The notes beneath the pieces are model-generated. The model saw only the letters and a program-made list of their open reading frames with translations, ran no database searches and was not told where the DNA came from. Below are positions 16,123-24,129 of a DNA stretch of 64,000 nt, one piece after another (the stretch's first letter is position 1; each line of letters begins with the position of its first letter). The stretch comes from JAFAGO01 sp031987605 (GTDB lineage: Bacteria > Bacteroidota > Bacteroidia > Flavobacteriales > Weeksellaceae), in NCBI GenBank assembly GCA_031987605.1, contig DALZZF010000006.1, positions 1 to 64,000 on the forward strand, given 5' to 3'. The translations under genes were made by a program, and so were the position numbers.

Positions 16123-17700
16123 ATGGCAGAAATAAATCCGGCTGAAGTATCAGCAATTTTAAAACAGCAACTGGCCAATTTCGATACACAGAGCAATGTG
16201 GAAGAAGTAGGTACAGTATTAACCATCGGAGACGGTATTGCTCGTGTATACGGTCTTGAAAATGTACAATACGGTGAGTTGGTAAAATTTGATTCCGGAG
16301 TGGAAGGTATCGTACTGAACCTTGAAGATGACAATGTTGGGGTTGCCCTTTTGGGAGAATCCAAACTGGTAAAAGAAGGCGATACTGTAAAAAGAACTAA
16401 TACTATTTCCTCCATCAAAGTAGGAGAAGGACTTTTGGGAAGAGTTGTAGATACTCTTGGAAATCCAATCGACGGAAAAGGTCCTATCACCGGAGATTTA
16501 TATGAAATGCCTTTGGAAAGAAAAGCACCGGGTGTAATCTTCAGACAGCCTGTAAACGAACCGCTTCAAACCGGAATCGTAGCGATTGACTCGATGATTC
16601 CAATCGGAAGAGGACAAAGAGAGCTGATTATTGGTGACAGACAAACCGGTAAAACGACCGTTGCAATTGATACCATCCTGAATCAGAAAGAATTTTATGA
16701 TGCAGGAAAACCAGTATACTGTATTTATGTAGCCATTGGTCAGAAAGCATCTACGGTTGCACAAATCGTACAAACATTAACCGATAAAGGAGCAATGCCA
16801 TACACTGTTGTAGTAGCGGCAAATGCATCCGATCCGGTTCCGATGCAGGTGTATTCAGCGATGGCTGGAGCTGCAATCGGAGAATATTTCCGTGATACAG
16901 GTAGACCGGGATTAATCATTTATGATGATTTATCAAAACAAGCCGTAGCATATCGTGAACTTTCTTTATTGTTAAGAAGACCACCGGGTCGTGAAGCATA
17001 TCCTGGAGATGTATTTTACCTTCACTCCAGATTATTGGAAAGAGCAGCAAAAGTAATTGCTGATGATGAAATCGCAAAACAGATGAACGACCTTCCGGAA
17101 TCTTTGAAACCAATCGTGAAAGGAGGTGGATCTTTAACAGCACTTCCAATTATCGAAACTCAGGCAGGAGACGTTTCCGCATATATCCCGACCAACGTAA
17201 TTTCAATTACAGACGGACAGATTTTCTTGGAATCAGACTTGTTCAACTCCGGGGTTCGTCCTGCAATTAACGTGGGGATTTCTGTATCTCGTGTAGGAGG
17301 TAATGCGCAGATTAAATCCATGAAAAAAGTGTCCGGTACATTGAAACTGGATCAGGCACAATATAAAGAACTGGAAGCATTTGCGAAATTCGGTTCCGAT
17401 CTTGATGCAGCGACACTTTCGGTAATTTCAAAAGGAGAGAAAAACGTAGAAATCCTTAAGCAACCAGTAAATTCACCACTTCGTGTAGAAGATCAGGTAG
17501 CAATGGTATATGCAGGAACAGAAAATCTGTTAAGAAATGTTCCCGTGAAAAAAGTGAAGGCGTTTATGAAAGAATACACCGAATTCTTAAATACCAAACA
17601 CCCTGAAACCATGGCAGCCATCAAATCCGGAAAAATCGATAACCAGATTACCGATGTGTTGAAAGCTTCAGCAAACGATTTAGCTTCTAAATACAATTAA
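16123..17700 (+). CDS. atpA: ATP synthase F1 subunit alpha
   Basis: Non-catalytic nucleotide-binding subunit of the F1 head, 525 residues. It carries the Walker A loop GDRQTGKTTVAIDT near residue 172, the Walker B strand GLIIYDDL near 268, and the alpha/beta signature PAINVGISVSRVGG near 380. Length and order are typical. The beta and epsilon genes do not follow; in Bacteroidota these are normally a separate atpDC locus. Confidence 0.97.
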   Translation: MAEINPAEVSAILKQQLANFDTQSNVEEVGTVLTIGDGIARVYGLENVQYGELVKFDSGVEGIVLNLEDDNVGVALLGESKLVKEGDTVKRTNTISSIKVGEGLLGRVVDTLGNPIDGKGPITGDLYEMPLERKAPGVIFRQPVNEPLQTGIVAIDSMIPIGRGQRELIIGDRQTGKTTVAIDTILNQKEFYDAGKPVYCIYVAIGQKASTVAQIVQTLTDKGAMPYTVVVAANASDPVPMQVYSAMAGAAIGEYFRDTGRPGLIIYDDLSKQAVAYRELSLLLRRPPGREAYPGDVFYLHSRLLERAAKVIADDEIAKQMNDLPESLKPIVKGGGSLTALPIIETQAGDVSAYIPTNVISITDGQIFLESDLFNSGVRPAINVGISVSRVGGNAQIKSMKKVSGTLKLDQAQYKELEAFAKFGSDLDAATLSVISKGEKNVEILKQPVNSPLRVEDQVAMVYAGTENLLRNVPVKKVKAFMKEYTEFLNTKHPETMAAIKSGKIDNQITDVLKASANDLASKYN

Positions 17701-17710
17701 TTGTTTTATT

Positions 17711-17748
17711 GTTTGATATTGTTTGAAATAATTTGAACAATATCAAAC
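17711..17748 (+). repeat. Inverted repeat between atpA and atpG
   Basis: Perfect 13-base arms GTTTGATATTGTT (17711-17723) and AACAATATCAAAC (17736-17748) with a 12-base loop. A related ATATCAAACC stretch recurs at about 17768-17777, just before atpG. It forms a stable AU-rich hairpin in the transcript and has no T-run, so it is not a standard terminator. Confidence 0.6.
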
Positions 17749-17786
17749 CAATAAAAACTTTCAAACTATATCAAACCATTTAAAGA

Positions 17787-18647
17787 ATGGCAAACTTAAA
17801 AGAAATACGAGGACGAATTACTTCCATCAGTTCAACCATGCAGATTACCAGTGCAATGAAAATGGTTTCTGCTGCAAAACTGAAGAAAGCACAGGATGCA
17901 ATCGTGATGTTACGCCCTTATTCAGAAAAGTTGCAGGAAATTATCCAGAACGTAAATGCCAACCCGGATCCTGATAACGCATCTCCGTATGCTGAAAGCC
18001 GCGAAGTAAAAAGAGTACTGATTATTGCAGTAACTTCAAACCGTGGGCTTGCAGGAGCATTCAACTCTTCTATCATTAAGGAAGTAAATCATAGGATTAC
18101 AGATTCTAAAGCGGAAGTAGAAATCCTTACCATCGGGAAAAAAGCATTTGACGGACTGAGAAGAACGCGAACTGTTTTTGAAAATCACAGCGAAGTATAT
18201 GATGCATTGAATTTTGACAATGTTTCAAAAGCAACTTTAGTTGTGATGAAAAAATTCCGTGAAGGATATTTCGATCAGGTATTGATTATTTACAATAAGT
18301 TTATCAATGCGGCCACGCAGGAAGTGGTTACAGAACAAGTATTGCCAATTGCAATGCCGGAAAATCAAGCAAATGCTGCAAGTGTAGATTACATTTTTGA
18401 GCCGAATGCAAAAGAAATTCTGGATAATCTGATTCCAAAATCCATCAAAACGCAGGTATTCAAAGCGGTATTGGATTCTGTAGCTTCTGAACATGGAGCC
18501 AGAATGACCGCCATGCATAAAGCAACCGATAACGCGCAGTCCCTGAAAAATGATTTGGTTATTTATTACAACAAAGCCAGACAAACTGCCATTACCAACG
18601 AAATTTTGGAAATTGTAAGTGGAGCAGAAGCATTGAAAGGCAAATAA
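17787..18647 (+). CDS. atpG: ATP synthase F1 subunit gamma
   Basis: Central rotating shaft of F1, 286 residues. The N-terminal helix LKEIRGRITSISSTMQITSAMKMVSAAKLKKAQ and the C-terminal helix with ASEHGARMTAMHKATDNA and ITNEILEIVSGAEAL are the conserved coiled-coil parts. Last gene of the cluster, followed by a seven-base tandem repeat and a strong terminator. Confidence 0.95.
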   Translation: MANLKEIRGRITSISSTMQITSAMKMVSAAKLKKAQDAIVMLRPYSEKLQEIIQNVNANPDPDNASPYAESREVKRVLIIAVTSNRGLAGAFNSSIIKEVNHRITDSKAEVEILTIGKKAFDGLRRTRTVFENHSEVYDALNFDNVSKATLVVMKKFREGYFDQVLIIYNKFINAATQEVVTEQVLPIAMPENQANAASVDYIFEPNAKEILDNLIPKSIKTQVFKAVLDSVASEHGARMTAMHKATDNAQSLKNDLVIYYNKARQTAITNEILEIVSGAEALKGK

Positions 18648-18686
18648 TATTATATATTATATATTATATATTATATATTATATATA
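18647..18686. repeat. Heptanucleotide tandem repeat (ATATTAT)
   Basis: Five exact copies of ATATTAT (18647-18681) followed by a partial copy, starting at the atpG stop codon and ending just before the terminator. A short array of this kind is prone to copy-number change by slippage, but lies outside any coding frame. Confidence 0.8.
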
Positions 18687-18688
18687 GC

Positions 18689-18719
18689 AAAAAGCATCAG
18701 CGACCGCTGATGCTTTTTT
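18689..18719 (+). terminator. Bidirectional terminator between atpG and the S74 gene
   Basis: Stem GCATCAGCG (18694-18702) with CGCTGATGC (18705-18713), extended by A5 on the left and T7 on the right. It ends the atp operon on the plus strand and the S74-domain gene on the minus strand. Confidence 0.88.
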
Positions 18720-18740
18720 TGTTTAAACTTTAAACTGATG

Positions 18741-19883
18741 CTATTTTTTACGCTCAAGTTCTTTAATTCTTTCTTCTAAGTTTTCAATAATTTTTTGCTG
18801 TTCCTGTATGGCTTTTAAGGCAATAACCCCAAGTCCCGAATAATTTACATATAATTGGTCGGTTTCCATAGGATTTCCATCATTGGCACCTTTGGAAACC
18901 AATTCAGGAAAATATTTTTGCAGATCTTGTGCCATTACACCTAAATCTTTTTTGTGCGTTGAATTGTTGTTTTTAAATTCATAACGATAAATGTTCAAGT
19001 TTTTCAAAGCATCCAAAACCGAGGACATTTTTTCAACATTGGTTTTTAAGCGCTCGTCAGATAATGAGGTATAGGCTCCTGTAGCACCGTCAAACTGTCC
19101 TAAATTTCCTGTTTTCCCTATAATCATTGCACCGCTGCTGGAAGGATAGAAACTCCAGCCTGTATTTGCTGTTGCATTGTGAATTCTGATTCCCGAATCA
19201 ACGAAGCCGCCTGTAATACCGTTTACCTGCAATCTGTAATCCGGAAATCTTGTTCCTATACCCACATTCCCGATTGAATCTATTGTTACTTTTGGAACAG
19301 CCGCTACCGTTAAATGTACACTACCCAAAGTATTTCCACCGCCGGTTCCAAAATCTACATCTTCATTTTTACCGGCGTAACTTCCTAAATATCCGCGATA
19401 AATACCATTTTCATAGAATCCCCACCAAAGACTTGATGACGTAGTTCCGCGAAGTCCGGAACCGCCGTTAGAGGTTGCCTGAACTCCTTTGGAAAATTCA
19501 GAATAAGGGACTGATAATAACTGGCTTGTTCCGGTAATCGTGTAACTTGTAGAACCGGTAGGATCGGCTTCTGTCTTAATAAAATAAGGACCTGATGCCC
19601 AGTCAATATTGGTGAAATTACCAACCGAAGCGGTTCCGCTTCCGATTTTTAAAGAAACAAGTCCGTTTGCATTGGTTACAGGATTTGGAGAATAGGTTTC
19701 TGCATATACAACCGTTCCGGTTTCTGTTCCTTGCAGGATCGAAACTTTCATCCCGATGGATTGATTGGCGACCAATGCGTTGCTTGCATTACGAATTACA
19801 GCCTGATAGCTCATAGATCCGGGAGACTGCGCATTGGCAATCGATAGTAAAAACAATAATAACGTTGAGATAAGTGTTTTCAT
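18741..19883 (-). CDS. Secreted tail-fibre-like protein with S74 chaperone domain
   Basis: 380 residues with a signal peptide (to about residue 18, SIANAQ). It continues with a beta-rich segment of the kind common in Bacteroidota surface proteins (SYQAVIRNASNALVANQSIGMKVSIL), then a Gly/Ser-rich stalk. From about residue 283 (SDERLKTNVEKM) it has an intramolecular chaperone domain of the endosialidase/S74 type with LGVMAQDLQKYFPELV, ending in a coiled coil (QEQQKIIENLEERIKELERKK). Such domains help trimeric fibres fold and often cleave themselves off. No phage genes are nearby, so this is a cell-surface fibre rather than a phage tail protein. Downstream of and co-directional with the small T9SS gene, 17 bases away. 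Confidence 0.82.
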   Translation of the reverse strand: MKTLISTLLLFLLSIANAQSPGSMSYQAVIRNASNALVANQSIGMKVSILQGTETGTVVYAETYSPNPVTNANGLVSLKIGSGTASVGNFTNIDWASGPYFIKTEADPTGSTSYTITGTSQLLSVPYSEFSKGVQATSNGGSGLRGTTSSSLWWGFYENGIYRGYLGSYAGKNEDVDFGTGGGNTLGSVHLTVAAVPKVTIDSIGNVGIGTRFPDYRLQVNGITGGFVDSGIRIHNATANTGWSFYPSSSGAMIIGKTGNLGQFDGATGAYTSLSDERLKTNVEKMSSVLDALKNLNIYRYEFKNNNSTHKKDLGVMAQDLQKYFPELVSKGANDGNPMETDQLYVNYSGLGVIALKAIQEQQKIIENLEERIKELERKK

Positions 19884-19900
19884 AATAATAGATTTTTGGT

Positions 19901-20371
19901 TTAGTTTTTAATAATTTTGAATGTTTTAATGACTTTGGAATCTTCTGAAACAATCAACAGATATGTTCCCGAACTGAATGCATTCATCTGAATATGCGTA
20001 TCAACAGATTCCACTTTCTTTTGTGATAAAAGTTTACCACTCATATCCAATAGTCGGTAATTGAGTTTTTGAGTCTCTTTTCCTTCAATTTTAAGCGTGA
20101 TGTCGTTCGCGGTTGGATTGGGATATACCACCATTTCCAACTTTATACCCGGATAATCATCTGTTCCAAGTGTAGAAATTTCAAATGGTTGCTGTACACC
20201 TTCAAGCATCGATACCGTACCTGAAGTTTTGTAGTTATAGAAAACCTGTCCTACTGAATAATCTATTTTCCCATTGCTTCCGGAAATACTTCCTCCCGAA
20301 CTGTTGGCAGATTGCTGTGCATTGCCTGCTGCAAAGAGAAAAACAGTAAAAATAAATACTAAGTTTTTCAT
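19901..20371 (-). CDS. Small T9SS-sorted secreted protein
   Basis: 156 residues. Signal peptide to about residue 18 (FAAGNAQ), a short core with SGGSISGSNGKIDYSVGQVFYNY and LEGVQQPFEIS, and a C-terminal type A sorting domain (VVYPNPTANDITLKIEG to KVIKTFKIIKN). The YSVGQVFY core is a recurrent short Bacteroidota module of unknown function, often next to fibre-like genes as here. ATG at 20371 is preferred over a TTG two codons earlier. Confidence 0.8.
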   Translation of the reverse strand: MKNLVFIFTVFLFAAGNAQQSANSSGGSISGSNGKIDYSVGQVFYNYKTSGTVSMLEGVQQPFEISTLGTDDYPGIKLEMVVYPNPTANDITLKIEGKETQKLNYRLLDMSGKLLSQKKVESVDTHIQMNAFSSGTYLLIVSEDSKVIKTFKIIKN

Positions 20372-20523
20372 TGTCAATTAGTTTTAAAAATTATGCATAC
20401 AAAAATAGGTTTTGATCTTTGGGAAATTATAGTGGAAATAACTATTTTTTTTAGGGTGATTTCCTCATGTTTTCAAAGTTTTTTCTTCTCAGAAGCTTTA
20501 TAATCCCTTTGTTTATTTTTCTC

Positions 20524-20531
20524 TATCTTTG
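20524..20531 (+). promoter_or_regulatory. -7 box of the CNNM/clpS operon
   Basis: TATCTTTG matches TAnnTTTG and lies 24 bases before the ATG at 20556. The sequence upstream is T-rich without a clear -33 TTTG. Confidence 0.5.
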
Positions 20532-20555
20532 CAAATAATTTGTATCAATCACTAA

Positions 20556-21917
20556 ATGGACTCGGACGTCGTCAAGCTTTTATTAGCTTTATTCTTAGTT
20601 TTACTCAATGGCTTTTTTGTAGCTGCTGAATTCTCCATTGTCAAAGTACGTTATTCCCAAATTCAACTGAAAGCCGCCGAAGGAAACGCGATGGCAAAAC
20701 AGGCAGAGCACATCATCCAGAAACTGGATGCCTATCTTTCTGCAACACAATTGGGGATTACTTTAGCCTCACTTGCGTTAGGTTGGGTAGGAGAGAGTGC
20801 AATGCATCATGTGGTAGAAAAAATTCTGTATTATTTTAATATCGAAAATTTAAGCGATTCAAGTATTACCACCATCTCCTTGGTTGTAAGTTTTCTTCTG
20901 ATTACCATCATGCATATTGTTTTCGGGGAATTGATTCCGAAATCAATTGCGATTAGAAAATCAGAGCCAACGGCCATGTTTGTGGCTTATCCGCTTCGTC
21001 TTTTTGCCACCATTTTTCAACCGTTTATCTGGTTGATGAACTCCATGTCGAATGGTGTTCTTCGGCTAATGAATATTCATCCTGCCGGAGAATCCGATAT
21101 TCACTCTACGGAAGAACTTCAGCTTCTGGTAAAACAAAGTGCCGATTCCGGCGAAATTGAAGAAGAAAACTACGAAATCATCAAGAATGCTTTTGATTTT
21201 ACCGATCATTCTGCCAAGCAGATTATGGTACCAAGACAGAATATTCTTTCCATTGATATTGAAGATGATAAGCATGAAATTCTGGAACAAATTCTCGATT
21301 CAGGATATTCCAGAATTCCGGTATACGAAGATTCTATTGATAATATTATCGGGATTTTTTATACCAAAGAATTCATCCGCGAATACATCAAACATAAAGA
21401 TGATTACGAGAGTTTCGACATCCGTACTTTAATCCGTGAACCGTTTTTCGTGGTGGGAAGTAAAAAGATTTCCGATTTGCTGAAAGTTTTCCAATTGAAA
21501 AAACAGCATCTGGCTATCGTGATTGATGAGTTCGGAGGAACAGAAGGAATTATTACTCTGGAAGATATTCTGGAAGAATTGGTGGGCGAAATTCAGGATG
21601 AGGAAGATGATGAAGAAAATATTGTGGACAAAGTGGGAGACAATGTGTACTGGGTTCAGGCCATTAATCCGCTGGAAGAAATCAACGAACTTTTACCGGA
21701 AGAACTGCCACTTTCTGAAGATGGCGATTACAACACTATGTCCGGCTTTATCATGCATGAACTGGGCGATATTCCGGAAGAAAATCAGGAATTCAGAATT
21801 GCAGATTACGATTTTAAAATTCTGAAAATGAATAATAAAAGTGTAGAACTGGTAGAATTGGTGTACAATCCTAAAGATATTGTCGATAATCTGACCGAAG
21901 AAATTGGCGAAATTTAA
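20556..21917 (+). CDS. CNNM/CorC (HlyC-type) membrane transporter
   Basis: 453 residues: an N-terminal DUF21/CNNM membrane domain with about four helices (residues 1-190, including LNGFFVAAEFSIVKVRYSQI and IVFGELIPKSIAIRKSEP). This is followed by a pair of CBS domains (about 210-330, IMVPRQNI and VIDEFGGTEGIITLEDILEELVGEIQDE) and a C-terminal CorC_HlyC domain (about 350-440). Proteins of this build are linked to Mg2+ or Na+ efflux; the older name hemolysin is misleading. Nine bases before clpS, with which it is probably co-transcribed. Confidence 0.9.
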   Translation: MDSDVVKLLLALFLVLLNGFFVAAEFSIVKVRYSQIQLKAAEGNAMAKQAEHIIQKLDAYLSATQLGITLASLALGWVGESAMHHVVEKILYYFNIENLSDSSITTISLVVSFLLITIMHIVFGELIPKSIAIRKSEPTAMFVAYPLRLFATIFQPFIWLMNSMSNGVLRLMNIHPAGESDIHSTEELQLLVKQSADSGEIEEENYEIIKNAFDFTDHSAKQIMVPRQNILSIDIEDDKHEILEQILDSGYSRIPVYEDSIDNIIGIFYTKEFIREYIKHKDDYESFDIRTLIREPFFVVGSKKISDLLKVFQLKKQHLAIVIDEFGGTEGIITLEDILEELVGEIQDEEDDEENIVDKVGDNVYWVQAINPLEEINELLPEELPLSEDGDYNTMSGFIMHELGDIPEENQEFRIADYDFKILKMNNKSVELVELVYNPKDIVDNLTEEIGEI

Positions 21918-21926
21918 CCATAACTC

Positions 21927-22232
21927 ATGCAAAATATTTTCAATACAAAATTATACGAAGATCCGAAACGTGAATACGAAGAAGATATTCTGGTTTTGGA
22001 AGAGGAAGATGAAGTCTACAAACTGGTGCTTCATAATGACGATGTGCATACTTTTGATTATGTAATCGACAGCCTGATTGAAATTTGCGGTCATACATTG
22101 GAACAGGCAGAACAGTGTACAATTTTGGTGCATTACAAAGGAAAATGTACCGTAAAAACCGGCAGCATGGAACTTCTGAAACCCATGCACAACAAATTGC
22201 TTTCCCGGCAATTGACCAGCGAAATCGTTTAA
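21927..22232 (+). CDS. clpS: ATP-dependent Clp protease adaptor ClpS
   Basis: Adaptor that binds the N domain of ClpA and delivers N-degron substrates. 101 residues with the core LVLHNDDVHTFDYVIDSL (binding pocket Asn-Asp-Asp), GHTLEQAEQCTILVHYKGKC and the helix around TGSMELLKPMHNKLL. The acidic N-terminal extension is typical. Ends with a terminator. Confidence 0.92.
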   Translation: MQNIFNTKLYEDPKREYEEDILVLEEEDEVYKLVLHNDDVHTFDYVIDSLIEICGHTLEQAEQCTILVHYKGKCTVKTGSMELLKPMHNKLLSRQLTSEIV

Positions 22233-22250
22233 AAAAAATCAAAATAAAAA

Positions 22251-22285
22251 AACATCCTGTAGATAATTTACAGGATGTTTTTTTT
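22251..22285 (+). terminator. Terminator after clpS
   Basis: Stem AACATCCTGT (22251-22260) with ACAGGATGTT (22270-22279), nine-base loop, then a T-run. An A-run on the left side allows use by the minus-strand gene ending at 22311 too. Confidence 0.85.
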
Positions 22286-22310
22286 GGATGAAATGATTGG
22301 TTAACCGCTA

Positions 22311-23957
22311 TTATTCTTTAATGAATTTTTGTCTGGAAATACTTCCGTCCACCAATTCTACTACAAGAATATAAACGCCGTTCGGAATGCCGGAAAGTGA
22401 AACCTTTTCAGTGCTGCCTTCCCAAAGTTTTTTACCGTCTGTGGAATACAAATCCAGTTTTTTGATGGCTGATTTGGATTTTACATGTACAAAATCTTGT
22501 GCAGGATTTGGATACACCTGAACATTTGCTTTTGAAACCTCTGCTGTGGAAAGCATTATTCTTTCGGTATATACCGGACCTACCCATTCGCTTTGCAGGT
22601 CTGCTGTACATTTGGATTTCACAAACATTTCGTAAAACCAGTATTGGGTAAGATCATTTCTTGACGAAATCGGAGTATCCGCAATTTCCTGATAGGTATC
22701 ATTGGTTTCTGCAAATACATTTTTCCGTCCCCAAAGTGCCTGCCATTCTGTTGAAGAACCGTTTTCTTTCCAGCCGAAACTGGCGGTATTTCCTACCTGA
22801 CTTAAAATTTCAAGTTCGGTTGGTGCGGCACAAACGATTTGTCCGCTTTCCGCATTTTGAATATACATTGAAATCGGGAAATAGCCTTGTCCGTCTGCAA
22901 AAACAGCATCAGGAACATCAATTTTTAAAGTATGATTTCCGGCGGCAAGATTTCCAAGACTGATTTCACGGGTAGGAACGGCATCTCCCGGACACCAATT
23001 GCTGATTTTCAGCCAGTTTCTCAATGCTCTTGCGCTTGTGCCGTAAATTCCGTTGCCTTGTGTATTATAAATCCGGTAAGGTTCGCAGGATTTTCCACCG
23101 GGTTTGTATTCAAATATTAAAGCATCATCAAGATAGATGTAGTGTTGCCGCCTGTTGTATTCTTCACCACCGCTGTTGGCACCGTGATTGGAATTGATGA
23201 AAAAAAGTTTTGCATTATTCACCGGTTCATCCAGCGTGAAATTCACGATTCTTGTGGTTTCTCCCGGAACATCTGTTGCATTATAATTATTGAGCGTTTT
23301 TCGGTAAGAAATAGGAAGGAAAAAAGAATTGCCGGAAGTGGCCGTTCCTTCGGAATTAAAAGCAAGTGTTCCTTTAAAAACATCAGTTCTGTTGGCACAT
23401 CCTGCAACCTGTTGTTGCGCAGCCGCAGAATATCCGTCCACCCGAAATTCAATCCAGAAATCATAATTTGCTGCCAATTGCGTATTATGCACAATTGCCG
23501 AAAGATTATCCACTTTATACGTATAAGGAACCGAAAGTGGTGAAATATTTTTATTCATAAAAGGGGTGATGAACCGGCTGAGTTCAATCCTTTTTACATC
23601 ATTCTGATCCCAGGTGTAGGATGAACTTCCTTTGGGAACAAGCGCAAGATTTACACCAGCCAAACGGTCGTAATTATCGCATGCAGCGAAAATGGTAACA
23701 TCCATTGTAAGGCTGCTTCCTAAAGAAGCAATTTCGGTATTTGATAGTTTTCTGGAAACGGCATCGAGTTCATATGCATGAAAACGGATGGTGCCTTCCG
23801 GAAGATTGGTATAGGCTTCTGCAGGAAGTGTTTCGCCTTCTCCCAAATAATGGTACATGCTGTAAAATGTAACATTTTCAAAAATATTAATGCTTTGTGA
23901 TTTTACAAAAAAGAGAGATTGCGCTGCAAAAAGTAAAAAGAATAGTTTTCTCTTCAT
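22311..23957 (-). CDS. PNGase F-like peptide N-glycosidase, T9SS-sorted
   Basis: Probable peptide-N4-(N-acetyl-glucosaminyl)asparagine amidase, releasing intact N-glycans from glycoproteins outside the cell. 548 residues: signal peptide (1-20), a PNGase F-type double jelly-roll core (about 22-368), an FnIII-like segment (about 377-470) and a T9SS sorting domain to KFIKE. Compared from memory with Elizabethkingia PNGase F, the motifs CDNYDRLAGV, SRFITPF, WIEFRVDG, GEEYNRRQH and NWCPGDAVPTR line up with CDEWDRYANV, GRFITPYW, YTETWLAKG, CAEWCFRTH and GWCPGMAVPTR. That places D97, E170 and E266 on the catalytic D60, E118 and E206. The other parts are divergent and the extra C-terminal domains are absent from classical PNGase F. 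Confidence 0.85.
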   Translation of the reverse strand: MKRKLFFLLFAAQSLFFVKSQSINIFENVTFYSMYHYLGEGETLPAEAYTNLPEGTIRFHAYELDAVSRKLSNTEIASLGSSLTMDVTIFAACDNYDRLAGVNLALVPKGSSSYTWDQNDVKRIELSRFITPFMNKNISPLSVPYTYKVDNLSAIVHNTQLAANYDFWIEFRVDGYSAAAQQQVAGCANRTDVFKGTLAFNSEGTATSGNSFFLPISYRKTLNNYNATDVPGETTRIVNFTLDEPVNNAKLFFINSNHGANSGGEEYNRRQHYIYLDDALIFEYKPGGKSCEPYRIYNTQGNGIYGTSARALRNWLKISNWCPGDAVPTREISLGNLAAGNHTLKIDVPDAVFADGQGYFPISMYIQNAESGQIVCAAPTELEILSQVGNTASFGWKENGSSTEWQALWGRKNVFAETNDTYQEIADTPISSRNDLTQYWFYEMFVKSKCTADLQSEWVGPVYTERIMLSTAEVSKANVQVYPNPAQDFVHVKSKSAIKKLDLYSTDGKKLWEGSTEKVSLSGIPNGVYILVVELVDGSISRQKFIKE

Positions 23958-23984
23958 AATTTTATTGATTAGATTTTATGTAAC

Positions 23985-23992
23985 CAAATGTA
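23985..23992 (-). promoter_or_regulatory. -7 box of the PNGase F-like gene
   Basis: TACATTTG on the minus strand fits TAnnTTTG and lies 28 bases before the start codon at 23957. No convincing -33 element was seen. Confidence 0.45.
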
Positions 23993-24066
23993 CAATATTT
24001 TTGGGATGAGACTGTAATTTTTTCGTTTTCGGAATGAAATTCTTATTATTCTCAGGGTGAAATAAA

Positions 24067-24093
24067 AAAAAACTCCGTTTTTCGGAGTTTTTA
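24067..24093 (-). terminator. Terminator of the M28 peptidase gene
   Basis: Stem ACTCCG (24072-24077) with CGGAGT (24083-24088), flanked by A-run and T-run on both strands. It lies 37 bases after the stop of the minus-strand M28 gene. Confidence 0.75.
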
Positions 24094-24129
24094 TTTTTTA
24101 TCAAAATGGTATTTAAAGTTGAATTTTCT

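Noticed and set aside
12812..18647. ATP synthase cluster seems incomplete because atpD (beta) and atpC (epsilon) are missing
   Set aside because: Bacteroidota normally carry atpDC at a separate locus, so this is not a deletion.
18647..18686. Short repeat array as CRISPR
   Set aside because: Seven-base units with no spacers; it is a simple tandem repeat.
18741..19883. Possible prophage because of the tail-fibre/S74 domain
   Set aside because: No other phage genes are nearby; it has a signal peptide and a T9SS-type partner, which fits a cell-surface fibre.
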